Shown: positions 46,340 through 56,408, counted from the stretch's first letter. The stretch: 64,000 nt of DNA from Reyranella sp. (GCF_004297405.1 NZ_SCVC01000032.1:1-64000); one strand, 5' to 3'. The notes: generated by a model from the sequence alone, not told the origin. Numbers and translations are program-made.

Positions 46340-47119
46340 ATGAAAGTCAAAGACAAGGTCTGCGTCGTTACCGGCGCGGCGGGTGGCATCGGCGAGGCGA
46401 TTGCGCGGCGTTACGCCCAGGAAGGCGCCAGGGGCGTCATCGTGGCCGACATGGATGCCGGCCGCCTCGACAAGGTCGCCAAGGATATCGGTGCGCTCGC
46501 GGTGGCCGGTGACATCGGCAAGGAAGCCGAGGTGAAGCGCCTGATTGCCGAAGCCGAAAAGAAGTTCGGCGAGATCGACGTCTTCTTTTCCAATGCCGGT
46601 ATTGGCCGTGGCGGCCACGAGGATGCCACTGACAAGGACTGGGCCGATTCGTGGGCAATCCACGTCATGGCCCATGTCTATGCCGCGCGGGCGCTGGTGC
46701 CGCAGATGCTGAAGCGGGGCGAGGGCTATCTGCTCAACACCGCGAGCGCCGCTGGCTTGCTGGCCTCGATGGGCTCCGCGCCCTACGGCGTCACCAAGCA
46801 TGCCGGCGTGGCCCTGGCTGAGCATCTTTCCATCCAGTACGGCGATCGCGGCATCCGCGTCTCGGTCCTGTGCCCGCAGGCGGTCGATACCAACATGCTG
46901 CGCATGGCCGGCGCCACCGCGGCGTCGGTCGATGGCGTGCTCAACACCGAGGCGGTCGCTCAGAGCGTGATCGAGGCGATGGACGAGGAGCGCTTCCTGA
47001 TCCTGCCGCACGCCGAGGTGAAGGACTACATGGCACGCAAGCTCGACCGCGACCGCTGGCTGCGCGGCATGCGCCGCCTGCGCGACAAGACCGGCGAGGG
47101 CCAAGGCAAACGCGCCTGA
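46340..47119 (+). CDS. SDR family oxidoreductase
   Basis: VTGAAGGIGEAIARRYAQEGA, SNAGIGRGG, YGVTK. Confidence 0.92.
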   Translation: MKVKDKVCVVTGAAGGIGEAIARRYAQEGARGVIVADMDAGRLDKVAKDIGALAVAGDIGKEAEVKRLIAEAEKKFGEIDVFFSNAGIGRGGHEDATDKDWADSWAIHVMAHVYAARALVPQMLKRGEGYLLNTASAAGLLASMGSAPYGVTKHAGVALAEHLSIQYGDRGIRVSVLCPQAVDTNMLRMAGATAASVDGVLNTEAVAQSVIEAMDEERFLILPHAEVKDYMARKLDRDRWLRGMRRLRDKTGEGQGKRA

Positions 47120-47269
47120 TGTTCCATTGCCGTTGACCGCAAGCAACAGATCGTCGATGGTCCACGCCGCATGAAACGACTGGCCGCGCTTCGACTTACC
47201 TGCTGACCCGCCGCTCTTAAAGAGCCGCGGGCTGTCGTCGTCCGCCTCTCGTTTCGAAGTTGTTGTTTC

Positions 47270-48034
47270 ATGCTCCCCTATATCCAGTCGTTGTTCGCCG
47301 AGACCGGCCTGTGGACCGCCATCGGTGTCACTCTGATCGCCGGCCTGATGCGTGGCTTTGCCGGTTTCGGCTCGGCCATGCTGATGGCGCCGATCTTCGC
47401 GATCCTCTTCGGCTCGGCCGAGATGGTCGTGACCGTCGTGGCCATCGAGCTCGTGGTCTCGCTGCAGCTCTTTCCGCAGGTGCGCAAGCACGCCGACTGG
47501 AAGGTGCTGACGCCCATGAGCATCGCCGCCTGTGCCGCCATGCCGCTCGGAGTCTGGCTGCTGGCAAGCGTCGACAAGAACACGATCGTGACAGCTGTCT
47601 CGGCCGTCATCGTGGGCTTCGTCGTCCTGATGTGGACGGGCTGGAAGTATCACGGCAAGCGCTCGACCGTGGCGACGGTGATCGTTGGTTCGCTGTCGGG
47701 CGCGATGATGGCCACGACCAGTGTCGGCGGCCCGCCGGTGCTGCTCTACCTGCTCTCCGGCAAGGACCCGCCCGAGGTCAATCGCGCCAACATCGTTACT
47801 TACTATTTCCTGACGCAGTTCCTGCTGATCGTCATCGTGCTGGCGACGGGGGTGGCGGGCGTCGATGCACTGGTGCGGGCGGTCGTGCTGTTCCCGGTCA
47901 TGGCATTGGGAGCCTGGGCCGGTGGCCGGATGTTTCACGGCCTTGCCAGCGAGAGGCTCTACCGTAACGTGGCCCTGGCCATATTATTCGCGACCGGCTT
48001 GTTTGGCCTGCTCCGGAACTGGTTGATCGGCTGA
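47270..48034 (+). CDS. TauE/SafE family sulfite exporter-like membrane protein
   Basis: GLMRGFAGFGSAMLMAPIFAILFG; TSVGGPPVLLYLLS. Confidence 0.85.
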   Translation: MLPYIQSLFAETGLWTAIGVTLIAGLMRGFAGFGSAMLMAPIFAILFGSAEMVVTVVAIELVVSLQLFPQVRKHADWKVLTPMSIAACAAMPLGVWLLASVDKNTIVTAVSAVIVGFVVLMWTGWKYHGKRSTVATVIVGSLSGAMMATTSVGGPPVLLYLLSGKDPPEVNRANIVTYYFLTQFLLIVIVLATGVAGVDALVRAVVLFPVMALGAWAGGRMFHGLASERLYRNVALAILFATGLFGLLRNWLIG

Positions 48035-48083
48035 AACGCCGGGGCAGTCCGTGTATGATGGTGGCCTTCTTTTGGAGACTTCC

Positions 48084-48383
48084 ATGCGTGTGATCGCCCT
48101 TGTTTCTGGTGTTGCTCTTGTCGCGGGTCTGGCCGTGAGCCTGTCGACCGTTGCACGGGCCGACGATCTCATGCGCGAATGCATGGTCACGGCCTCCCAG
48201 CAGACGTGCCAGTGCATCATTGCGCGCATCCCGGCGGACCAGCGCGAGAACGCGATCCTGGGCCTGCGCAAGTCGAACCAGTCGGTGAGTGTCAGCGGTA
48301 ACCTGCTCAACCCCTCGAACCTGTCGCCTCAGGAAATGCAGGGCCTCAACGCCGTCGTCGCGGCGCAAGCCTATTGCATGTAG
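48084..48383 (+). CDS. Small secreted Cys-containing hypothetical protein
   Basis: Signal peptide and MRECMVTASQQTCQCIIARIPADQR. Confidence 0.6.
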   Translation: MRVIALVSGVALVAGLAVSLSTVARADDLMRECMVTASQQTCQCIIARIPADQRENAILGLRKSNQSVSVSGNLLNPSNLSPQEMQGLNAVVAAQAYCM

Positions 48384-48494
48384 GCCAGCTGCAGGGGTCG
48401 CGACACAATCCCTTCTAGGCTGCGGGCGCTCACCGCGCTATCGTCCCGCTCCATAGTGCGACGCCGGTTAACGGCGCGATCATCGGAGGGCAGG

Positions 48495-50030
48495 ATGAGA
48501 CTATTTTCACGCAGGTTCGGTCTGGTAGCGGCTCTGGCGGCCGGCATTGCGGCGCCCGCTCTGGCACAGGCGCCGGCATCGGCACCTGTACGCGGCGGTG
48601 CGCTCACCATCGGCGTCGAGAGCGATTTCGAAGGGTTCGATCCCATCCGCGCCGGCGTCTATTCCAATTCGACGGTCACGGCGGCGTCGCTGATCTACGA
48701 CACGCTGATGCGGCTCGACGACAAGGGTAACCTCATCCCCGCACTCGCCCTGTCCATGACGCCCAACGAGGACGGCAGCGTCTGGGTCGCCAAGCTGCGG
48801 CCCGGCGTTAAATTCCATGACGGCACGCCATTCACCGCCCAATCGGTGGCCGACCATTTCAACCGCCTGCTCGATCCGGCCAACCGCTTCGCTGGCCGCG
48901 CCTATATCGCCATCGAGAAGGTCGAGGTCGGGGACGACCTGACCGCCGTCTTCAAGATGCGCGGACCCAATGCGGCGCTGCCCAGGACCCTGGCCCAGCC
49001 CACCGTGGTGACGCTGATCATCTCCGTGAAGCAGGCCAACGAGAAGGGCGCCGATTACAACCGCAATCCGGTCGGCACTGGCCCGTTCGTGTTCAAGGAG
49101 TGGCGTGCGGCGGACCGTCTGGTGGCCGAGCGCAACCCGGACTACTGGGACAAGGACAAGCCCTATCTCGACCGCGTGACCGTGCGGCCGCTGCCCGACT
49201 CCGACGCCCGCTACGCCAGCCTGGTCAAAGGCGACGTGCAGGTGGTCTGGGAGGATCGCGCCGAGAACATCGTCAAGGCCAAGAAGGACAAGAACCTCGT
49301 GGTCCTGCAATGGGTGGGCAGCGGCGCGCTGGTAATCCCGCTCAATACCCAGCGCGAGCCGCTGAACGACAAGCGCGTGCGGCAGGCTGTCTCTATGTCG
49401 TTGAACCGCAAGGCCAATGCCGCGGTGCTGAGCCAGAACCTGCGCCCGGTCTATGACGATCCGTATGCGCCGTCGTCCGGCATCGTCTGCAAGGACACCG
49501 GCACGCTGGGCTACAATCCCGAGGCTGCCAAGAAGTTGATCGCCGACTACGGCAAGCCGGTGAAGCTCACCATGACCGTCACCGCCACGCCGCGTGGCCG
49601 TGAGGGGGCACAGGTCTTCCAGGCCGACATGAAGAAGGTCGGCATCGATGTCGAGATCAAGCCGGTCGACCAGACCCAGCTCGTCAAGGAAGCGCTGAGC
49701 CGCGACTTCCAGGTCACCGGCTGGCGCATCATCGATCTGGCCGATGTCGATCCGCAGATGTTCGCTAACTTCCACTCCAAGAGCCCGATCAACTTCTCTG
49801 GCTACAACAATGCGGAAGTCGACCGTCTGCTGCTGATTGGTCGCACCAGCCTCGACGAGAACAAGCGCAAAGAGGCTTACTGCGACCTGATCAAGATCCT
49901 GAACGACGACGCGGTGTGGCTGTGGAGCGGCAGCAACATCGACTTCGCCATCACCCGCAAGAACGTGCACGGCATTCCGGCGCTGCGGGGCGGTGCCGTG
50001 CAGGTCGAGGGAGCCTGGCTCTCCAAGTAG
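48495..50030 (+). CDS. Peptide/nickel-type ABC substrate-binding protein (SBP family 5)
   Basis: GGALTIGVESDFEGFDPIRAG; LRPGVKFHDGTPFTAQSV. Confidence 0.92.
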   Translation: MRLFSRRFGLVAALAAGIAAPALAQAPASAPVRGGALTIGVESDFEGFDPIRAGVYSNSTVTAASLIYDTLMRLDDKGNLIPALALSMTPNEDGSVWVAKLRPGVKFHDGTPFTAQSVADHFNRLLDPANRFAGRAYIAIEKVEVGDDLTAVFKMRGPNAALPRTLAQPTVVTLIISVKQANEKGADYNRNPVGTGPFVFKEWRAADRLVAERNPDYWDKDKPYLDRVTVRPLPDSDARYASLVKGDVQVVWEDRAENIVKAKKDKNLVVLQWVGSGALVIPLNTQREPLNDKRVRQAVSMSLNRKANAAVLSQNLRPVYDDPYAPSSGIVCKDTGTLGYNPEAAKKLIADYGKPVKLTMTVTATPRGREGAQVFQADMKKVGIDVEIKPVDQTQLVKEALSRDFQVTGWRIIDLADVDPQMFANFHSKSPINFSGYNNAEVDRLLLIGRTSLDENKRKEAYCDLIKILNDDAVWLWSGSNIDFAITRKNVHGIPALRGGAVQVEGAWLSK

Positions 50031-50056
50031 CCGTCGACACCGCGTAAGGAGTCTCG

Positions 50057-51010
50057 ATGCATTGGCTCGCACGCCAATTGCTGCGGCTGGTGGCCGTGCT
50101 GTTCTGCGTCACCCTGGTCACGTTCCTGATCGTCAATATCCTGCCGGGTGACGTGACGATCGTGATCCTGGGGACGCTGGCAACGCCGCAGGACATTGCA
50201 GGCCTGCGTGCCGATCTCGGCCTCGATCGGCCGATGCTGGTGCGCTACTTCGATTGGCTGGGGTCTGCACTCTCCGGTGATCTCGGCCGGTCCTACCGCA
50301 ACGGCGAGCCGGTGGCGCAGGCGATTGCCGACCGCCTGCCGGTGTCGCTCGAGCTGATGGTGCTGGCCCAGTTGGTGGCGCTCGGGATCGCCATCCCGGT
50401 CGCTCTCCTGTCGGTACGCAAGCCGGGCGGGTGGTTCGACCGGATCTCCGCCTCGGCGGCCTTCGGTTTCCTGGCGATGCCTAACTTCATGTTGGGCATC
50501 GTGTTGATTTACCTGTTCTCCGTGAGTTTCGACCTTTTGCCGGCGACCGGCTTCTCGCCGCTGTCGGATGGGCTGTGGGACAATCTCGAATCGATGATCC
50601 TGCCGGCCCTGACCTTGGGCCTGATCGAGTGGACGGTGCTGATGCGCGTGCTGCGCTCCGACCTGCTCACGACGCTCAAGGAGGACTTCATCCTGCTGGC
50701 GCGCGCCAAGGGCCTGCCGCCTTGGCGCGTGCTGCTGCAGCACGCGCTGCGCCCCTCATCGTTCACCTTGATCACCGTCCTGGGCCTCAATATCGGCGGG
50801 CTGATCGGCGGCGCCGTGATCGTCGAACAGATCTTCGCGCTGCCGGGTGTCGGCCGCCTGCTGCTGGGCGGCATCTTCAACCGCGACCTCATCCTCGTGC
50901 AGGGCACCGTGTCATTCATCGCCGCGGGGTTCGTGATCATCAACTTCCTGGTCGACATGCTCTACGCCGTGCTCGATCCGCGGGTCCGTCATGTCCGTTT
51001 CCGCAACTAA
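50057..51010 (+). CDS. DppB-type ABC permease
   Basis: Dpp permease pattern: DLGLDRPMLVRYFDWLGSALSGDLGRSYRNGEPV. Confidence 0.93.
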   Translation: MHWLARQLLRLVAVLFCVTLVTFLIVNILPGDVTIVILGTLATPQDIAGLRADLGLDRPMLVRYFDWLGSALSGDLGRSYRNGEPVAQAIADRLPVSLELMVLAQLVALGIAIPVALLSVRKPGGWFDRISASAAFGFLAMPNFMLGIVLIYLFSVSFDLLPATGFSPLSDGLWDNLESMILPALTLGLIEWTVLMRVLRSDLLTTLKEDFILLARAKGLPPWRVLLQHALRPSSFTLITVLGLNIGGLIGGAVIVEQIFALPGVGRLLLGGIFNRDLILVQGTVSFIAAGFVIINFLVDMLYAVLDPRVRHVRFRN

Positions 51011-51860
51011 GTCCACTCTCGCGGCAGCACCCGCCTCGCGGCCGCGGCGGCGCCTGCACTGGGCGCTCGTCCTGCCGCTCGGCTGGCTGCTGCTGGTGGT
51101 CTTCCTGGCGATTACCGCCGACTGGATCGGCCTGCCCGATCCGGCCGCCCAGGAACTCATCCTGCGTCGCAAGCCGCCCTCGGCCGAGTATCTGCTGGGC
51201 ACCGACAATCTCGGGCGCGACATGCTCTCGCGCATCATCTACGGCGCCCGCACCTCGTTGATCGTCGGTATCTGCGCGCCGTTCCTGGGTTTCCTGGTCG
51301 GTGGCGCGATTGGCATGAGTGCCGGTTACTTCCGCGGCAAGATCGATCTGCTGGCCGTTGGCTTCATCGACGTGCTGCTGGCATTCCCTGCACTGGTGCT
51401 GGCGCTCACCTTCACCGCCTATCTCGGACAGAGCTTGTTCAACGTCACCCTGGCGCTGGGCATCCTGTCGATCCCGGCGGCAGCACGGGTGTCGCGCGCC
51501 AACACGCTGGCCTGGGCCAACCGCGACTTTGTGCTGGCCGCCCGCACCATCGGCGCCAGCAATTGGCGCATCCTGACGCGCGAGATCCTGCCCAACCTGC
51601 TGCCGCCGATGTTCGCCTTCTGGCTGGTAGCGATCAGCGTGATCATCGTGGCCGAGGGCGCGCTCTCCTTCCTGGGCCTCGGCATTCCGGCGCCGCAACC
51701 GAGCTGGGGCGGCATGATCGCCGATGGCCGAGAGGCGCTCGACGTCGCCCCGCACACGGCGCTGATTCCGGCGGCGGTGATGTTCGCCACCGTGCTGTCG
51801 CTCAACTTCGTGGGCGACATTGTGCGCAACATGGTCGATCCGCGCAGGTCCGCGCTATGA
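50991..51860 (+). CDS. DppC-type ABC permease
   Basis: LLGTDNLGRDMLSRIIYGARTSLIVG. Confidence 0.93.
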   Translation: MSVSATKSTLAAAPASRPRRRLHWALVLPLGWLLLVVFLAITADWIGLPDPAAQELILRRKPPSAEYLLGTDNLGRDMLSRIIYGARTSLIVGICAPFLGFLVGGAIGMSAGYFRGKIDLLAVGFIDVLLAFPALVLALTFTAYLGQSLFNVTLALGILSIPAAARVSRANTLAWANRDFVLAARTIGASNWRILTREILPNLLPPMFAFWLVAISVIIVAEGALSFLGLGIPAPQPSWGGMIADGREALDVAPHTALIPAAVMFATVLSLNFVGDIVRNMVDPRRSAL

Positions 51861-51870
51861 GCTGGCTGTC

Positions 51871-52854
51871 GTGACCAACAAACCGCTTCTCTCCGTGCGC
51901 GATGCACGCGTTGGCTTCACGACGGTGCGCGGCGTCGTGCGGGCCGTCGATGGCGTGTCGTTCGAACTCGCCGAAGGGCGGACGCTGGGCATCGTCGGCG
52001 AGTCCGGCTCGGGCAAGTCGGTCCTGGTGCGGTCGTTGATCGGTCTGGTGAGCGCGACGACGGGCGTCGAGGTCGAGGGCCAGGTGGTGTTCGAGGGCAG
52101 GGACCTCCGGAAGTTGTCGCCTGCTGACTTCCGTCGCGTCCTGGGTAGCGAGATCGGCATCGTGTTCCAGGACCCGATGACCTCGCTCAATCCCGTGACG
52201 AAGATCGGCCGCCAGATCGGCGAGGGCCTGCGGCTCAATCGCGGCCTCGACCGGGCCGCCGCGGACAGGCGTGCTGTCGAACTGCTGTCGGAGGTCGGCA
52301 TCCCCGAGCCTGAACGTCGGGCAAGGCAGTATCCGCACGAGCTTTCGGGCGGCATGCGCCAGAGGGTGGCGATCGCTATTGCCATTGCCTGCGCGCCCAA
52401 GCTCCTGATCGCCGACGAGCCGACCACGGCACTCGACGTCACGGTACAGCGTCAGATTCTCGACCTGCTGCAGCGCGAGCAGCGCCAGCGCGGCATGGCA
52501 ATGATCCTGATCACTCACGATCTCGGCGTTGCTGCCAGCCGCGCCGACGACATCATGGTGATGTATGCCGGCCGCGCGGTGGAGGCGGCCTCGACGCGCG
52601 AGATCTTCCGCACGCCGCGCATGCCCTATACCGAAGCGCTACTGCGTTCCCTGCCGCGGCTGAGCGACCGCACCCATACGCGGCTCACCGCTATTCCAGG
52701 CCGCCCGCCCGACCTTGCGCGGCGAACCGGCGGCTGTGCCTTTGCGCCGCGCTGCAGCTACCGCACGGAACGCTGCGATGCCGAGCAGCCGATGCTGACC
52801 CGCGAGGGCGGCCACGGCTTTTCCTGCTTCCATCCGCTGGCGAACGGCGCATGA
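51871..52854 (+). CDS. DppD-type ABC ATPase
   Basis: GESGSGKSV, LSGGMRQRVAIAIAIA, LLIADEPTTALD, oligopeptide C-terminal Cys motif; GTG start. Confidence 0.92.
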   Translation: MTNKPLLSVRDARVGFTTVRGVVRAVDGVSFELAEGRTLGIVGESGSGKSVLVRSLIGLVSATTGVEVEGQVVFEGRDLRKLSPADFRRVLGSEIGIVFQDPMTSLNPVTKIGRQIGEGLRLNRGLDRAAADRRAVELLSEVGIPEPERRARQYPHELSGGMRQRVAIAIAIACAPKLLIADEPTTALDVTVQRQILDLLQREQRQRGMAMILITHDLGVAASRADDIMVMYAGRAVEAASTREIFRTPRMPYTEALLRSLPRLSDRTHTRLTAIPGRPPDLARRTGGCAFAPRCSYRTERCDAEQPMLTREGGHGFSCFHPLANGA

Positions 52855-53810
52855 ACGATCTCCTCCGCATCAGCGATCTCGTGGTCGAGTATCCAGTCGG
52901 TGGCGGTCGGCGCGTCCATGCCGTCAGCGGTGTGACGCTCACGGTCCGCGACGGCGAAACCCTGGGACTGGTGGGTGAGTCGGGTTCGGGCAAGTCCTCG
53001 TTGGCGCGCGCGCTGCTGCAGTTGCCGCCGCCGCAGGGCGGCAGCGTCCTGTTCGACGGCAACGAACTCACACAGTTGCGAGGGAAGGCGCTGCGCGCCG
53101 TGCGACCGCGGCTGCAGATGATCTTTCAGGACCCGATTGCCTCGCTCAATCCGCGTCGCAAGGTGGCCGAGATCATCGCCGAACCGCTGATCGTCTCCGG
53201 CGTCGCCGATGCGGCAGAGCGGACCCGGCGCGTGCGGTCCGTCATGGAAGCCGTCGGCCTCGACCCCGATCTGGTATGGAACCGCCGGCCGCATGAATTC
53301 TCCGGCGGGCAGTGCCAGCGCATCGCGATTGCCCGCGCACTGGTGCTGGAGCCCAGCCTGATCGTCTGCGACGAGCCGGTCTCCGCCCTCGACGTCTCGA
53401 TCCGCGCCCAGATCCTGAATCTGCTCGAAGACATGAAGGCGCGCTTCGGGCTGACCTTGCTATTCATCGCTCACGACCTGGCGGTGGTGAAGTCCGTCTC
53501 CGACCGGGTCGCCGTGATGTATCTCGGCAAGTTGTGCGAGGTGGCGAGTTCGGAAGACCTGTTCGCCTCGCCCGCGCATCCCTATACCGCCGCCCTCATG
53601 GCCGCGATCCCGGAGCCGGATCCGGACCTCCCGCTAGGGGACACCAAGCTCAAGCCCGGCGATCCGCCATCGCCTCTCGACCCACCCTCGGGCTGCCGTT
53701 TCCGAACCCGCTGTCCGCTTGCCGAGCCGCGCTGCGCCACCGAGGTGCCGCCGCTACGTGCGATCGCGCCGGGCCGCGAGGTCGCCTGTCACTTTCCACT
53801 GGTCGCCTGA
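52851..53810 (+). CDS. DppF-type ABC ATPase
   Basis: GESGSGKSSLARALLQ, FSGGQCQRIAIARAL, IVCDEPVSALD. Confidence 0.92.
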   Translation: MNDLLRISDLVVEYPVGGGRRVHAVSGVTLTVRDGETLGLVGESGSGKSSLARALLQLPPPQGGSVLFDGNELTQLRGKALRAVRPRLQMIFQDPIASLNPRRKVAEIIAEPLIVSGVADAAERTRRVRSVMEAVGLDPDLVWNRRPHEFSGGQCQRIAIARALVLEPSLIVCDEPVSALDVSIRAQILNLLEDMKARFGLTLLFIAHDLAVVKSVSDRVAVMYLGKLCEVASSEDLFASPAHPYTAALMAAIPEPDPDLPLGDTKLKPGDPPSPLDPPSGCRFRTRCPLAEPRCATEVPPLRAIAPGREVACHFPLVA

Positions 53811-53812
53811 AC

Positions 53813-54547
53813 TCACAACGCTCGTGTGGTCGTGCCCTTGTAGAGGATCGGCCCCGTCGGGCGGCCGGTCGGCGAACCGCCCGCGGGTTCTAGCGTGATC
53901 TCGAACAACTGATCGGCGGTCGTCCCCGGCAGCTTTTCGAGATCGAGCTGGGTCGCCCTCGCTCGGGAGAGCAGTCCAACCGAACGGGGGCCGATCTCCC
54001 TGTTCCACAGTGTCCACACCTGGAGTGCCCGTCCCTGGGGGACGTTCATGTCGACCAGCGGGATCATCTCGACGCGGCCGTCGGCAAAGGCGTTCACGAC
54101 CGCACCCGCTTGCCGGGTCGCATCGTCGATCAGGATCGCCACGTAGATTGGCTTGCGCGCGGCTACCTGCTGAGCGTGCTGCAGGGTTACCACGGCAACG
54201 ACGGCTAATAAGGCGGCCACAAGCGTGCTGCCCAGCGTCGCGATCCGCAGCGCGGCAACGCTTCTCCAGAAGCGACCGATCATGCCGACAGCAGGAACCT
54301 GCGCAACGGGCGCTTCCTTGGAAAGGCTGCCTTCGATTCGCTGCCAAAGATCGTGTGCTGGCACGATTTCCTCGGCGGTATCGTCGAGCGGGGAGAACCG
54401 GGCGCGCCATGTTTCGACCTGGCGCGCGAAGTCGGCGTCGGAGGCAATCCGGCGTTCGGCTTCGGCACGGGCCTCGGCGTCAAGCAAACCCATGACGTAC
54501 TCGGCGGCGAGGGGGCTGTCGTCGCGCGCCGGCGTCATCCCATGCAC
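53813..54547 (-). CDS. Anti-sigma factor (RskA/anti-sigma-K family)
   Basis: AAEYVMGLLDAEARAEAERRIASD, central TM, C-terminal anti-sigma-K domain. Confidence 0.88.
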   Translation of the reverse strand: MHGMTPARDDSPLAAEYVMGLLDAEARAEAERRIASDADFARQVETWRARFSPLDDTAEEIVPAHDLWQRIEGSLSKEAPVAQVPAVGMIGRFWRSVAALRIATLGSTLVAALLAVVAVVTLQHAQQVAARKPIYVAILIDDATRQAGAVVNAFADGRVEMIPLVDMNVPQGRALQVWTLWNREIGPRSVGLLSRARATQLDLEKLPGTTADQLFEITLEPAGGSPTGRPTGPILYKGTTTRAL

Positions 54548-55104
54548 TCCTGCAGGGAGCGAAGGCCGCGGCGGACCCAGCTTTTCACGGTGCCGAGCGG
54601 CACGCCCAGCCGTCCGGCGAGCTCGCCGTGGCTGAAGCCATGGACGTAGGCCAGGACGATGGCGCTGCGCCTGCCAGTGTCGAGTTGCTGGAGACAGCGA
54701 CGCAACGCGCTCGACTCGGGCAGCCTTGATACCGCAGCCGTCAGGTCCGGTTCGTGACTTTCATCGAGCGTTTCGGCGTCGAAGCGCTGCTCGTTGCGCA
54801 GGCTCGTCAGGGCCTGGTTGCGGACGATGGCGAAGAGCCAGGCACGGGCGGTACCTCGTGCCGGATCGAAGCTTTGTGCACTGCGCCAGATGCGCAGGAA
54901 GGCCTCGTGCGTCGCCTCCTCGGCGAGGTCCTTGCGGCGCAGGATGCGCATTGCCACGCCTATCATTCGGGCGGCTTCGCGGTCATAGATGATCCGCAAC
55001 GCAAGCCGGTCGCCGCTCGCGCACCGGACGACGGCGGCGGAAATCTCCGCTTCAGCGGTCAAAGAGTGGTCCGAGTCGCCAGATGACGCCGGTGCGACCG
55101 TCAT
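54535..55104 (-). CDS. ECF RNA polymerase sigma factor (SigK-like)
   Basis: IYDREAARMIGVAMRILRRKDLAEEATHEAFLRIWR; SHGELAGRLGVPLGTVKSWVRRGLRSLQECMG; overlaps anti-sigma gene. Confidence 0.92.
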   Translation of the reverse strand: MTVAPASSGDSDHSLTAEAEISAAVVRCASGDRLALRIIYDREAARMIGVAMRILRRKDLAEEATHEAFLRIWRSAQSFDPARGTARAWLFAIVRNQALTSLRNEQRFDAETLDESHEPDLTAAVSRLPESSALRRCLQQLDTGRRSAIVLAYVHGFSHGELAGRLGVPLGTVKSWVRRGLRSLQECMG

Positions 55105-55204
55105 CGACTGCCCGCCTTGTGCCGACCGTCCGCTGTCATCCGTCCTGCCTCCGAGCCCATCCGGCCAGTCTACGCCTGAACACTGTACCGGCCGAATCGG
55201 CCAA

Positions 55205-55255
55205 TTGGATGCAGCCGGTAACGAAGAAAATGTTTCTTCTTCGAATGGCATCCAA
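55205..55255. promoter_or_regulatory. Nested inverted repeat: TTGGATGC...[GAAGAAA-ATG-TTTCTTC]...GCATCCAA
   Basis: Outer 8-bp and inner 7-bp perfect arms, read directly, in sigma/DUF4394 divergent region. Confidence 0.5.
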
Positions 55256-55324
55256 AGGCTTCTCCCGACCAGTAACCGCAACATGACCCGCTGCTGGGTC
55301 TGCAACGAACCGGGAGTGATCGTG

Positions 55325-56101
55325 ATGACAGTGAAGGCATTTCTGGCCGCTTCGGCGGTCACCGTAACGCTGGCGACCGCGGCACAGGCCGCCGACGTCG
55401 CGGCCCTGATCGGCAACGACACCATCGCCATCGTCGACACGACGGCGAAGAAGGCGACCAAGCGCATGAAGGTTTCTGGTGTCTCCGGTCCCTTGCTCGG
55501 GATCGACGTCCGTCCGGCAGATGGCATGCTTTACGCCCTGGCGGCGGACGGCACGCTCTACACCATCGGCATGGATGGCAAAGCGACCATGAAGTCCAAG
55601 ATGGAAACCATGCTGCCGGCCGGCGTCGTCGCGACGGTGGACTTCAATCCCGCGGCGGATCGCCTTCGTGTCATCGGCAGCGATGGCACCAGCCTGCGTG
55701 TCAACGTCGACGACGGAAAGGTCGTCAAGGACGGCAGCCTGAAGTTCGCGGAAACGGACGCTGCCAAGGGCAAGACGCCCAAGGTGGTCGCCGGCGCCTA
55801 CACCAATTCGGTGAAAGGCACCAAGGAAACGGCGCTGTTCGACATCGATGCGGGCACGGGCGCCCTGGTCAAGCAGGCGCCGCCGAACGACGGCATCCTC
55901 AATACCGTCGGGATGCTGGGCGCCAAGGTCGACACCATCGCCTTCGACATCTGGTCCGACGGCACCAAGAACGAAGCCTGGGCAATGACGGGCGATCAGC
56001 TCTGGTCGATCGACCTGGCGACAGGCAAGGCCACCGCGGTCGCCAAGATCGAGGGCGTTGGCGGGCCGGTGACGGATATCGCCATCCTCCCCAAGATGTA
56101 A
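55325..56101 (+). CDS. DUF4394 domain secreted protein
   Basis: Signal peptide; GNDTIAIVDT, LLGIDVRPADGMLYALAADGTLYTI, VDFNPAADRLRVIGSDGTSLRVN. Confidence 0.88.
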   Translation: MTVKAFLAASAVTVTLATAAQAADVAALIGNDTIAIVDTTAKKATKRMKVSGVSGPLLGIDVRPADGMLYALAADGTLYTIGMDGKATMKSKMETMLPAGVVATVDFNPAADRLRVIGSDGTSLRVNVDDGKVVKDGSLKFAETDAAKGKTPKVVAGAYTNSVKGTKETALFDIDAGTGALVKQAPPNDGILNTVGMLGAKVDTIAFDIWSDGTKNEAWAMTGDQLWSIDLATGKATAVAKIEGVGGPVTDIAILPKM

Positions 56102-56150
56102 CTGTCCGACAGGGACCTTCACGGCCCCTGCTAGGTTCTTCCGAACCACG

Positions 56151-56179
56151 AAAAACGGCGCGCATTGCTGCGCGCCGTT
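56151..56179 (-). terminator. Intrinsic terminator downstream of tRNA-Pro
   Basis: Perfect 10-bp stem AACGGCGCGC-N6-GCGCGCCGTT followed on minus strand by T-tract. Confidence 0.75.
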
Positions 56180-56190
56180 GGTCTCGCCAC

Positions 56191-56214
56191 AACGCCGGTC
56201 TCCCGGCGTTTTAT
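56191..56214 (+). terminator. Intrinsic terminator downstream of DUF4394 gene
   Basis: AACGCCGG-TCTC-CCGGCGTT then TTATT. Confidence 0.65.
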
Positions 56215-56291
56215 TGGTCGGAGTGAGAGGATTCGAACCTCCGGCCCCTAGCTCCCGAAGCTAGTGCTCTACCAGGCTGAGCTACACTCCG
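56215..56291 (-). tRNA. tRNA-Pro (anticodon CGG), CCA encoded
   Basis: Reverse complement CGGAGTGTAGCTCAGCCTGGTAGAGCACTAGCTTCGGGAGCTAGGGGCCGGAGGTTCGAATCCTCTCACTCCGACCA folds as a cloverleaf, anticodon loop CTTCGGGAG. Confidence 0.95.
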
Positions 56292-56408
56292 TCAGAAACG
56301 GAGACACCCCGCGCGGCGAGGGCGGGTTTATAGCTGCCGCCCCCCGCGGTCGCAAGGGCCGCGCCGGGCCGCTATAGTCCTGCGGAACGACGCCGGCTGG
56401 GGGAGAAA

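Noticed and set aside
46130-47938. 602-aa minus-strand ORF
   Set aside because: Antisense to the SDR and TauE-like genes; repeated H/D/R-rich sequence without domain features.
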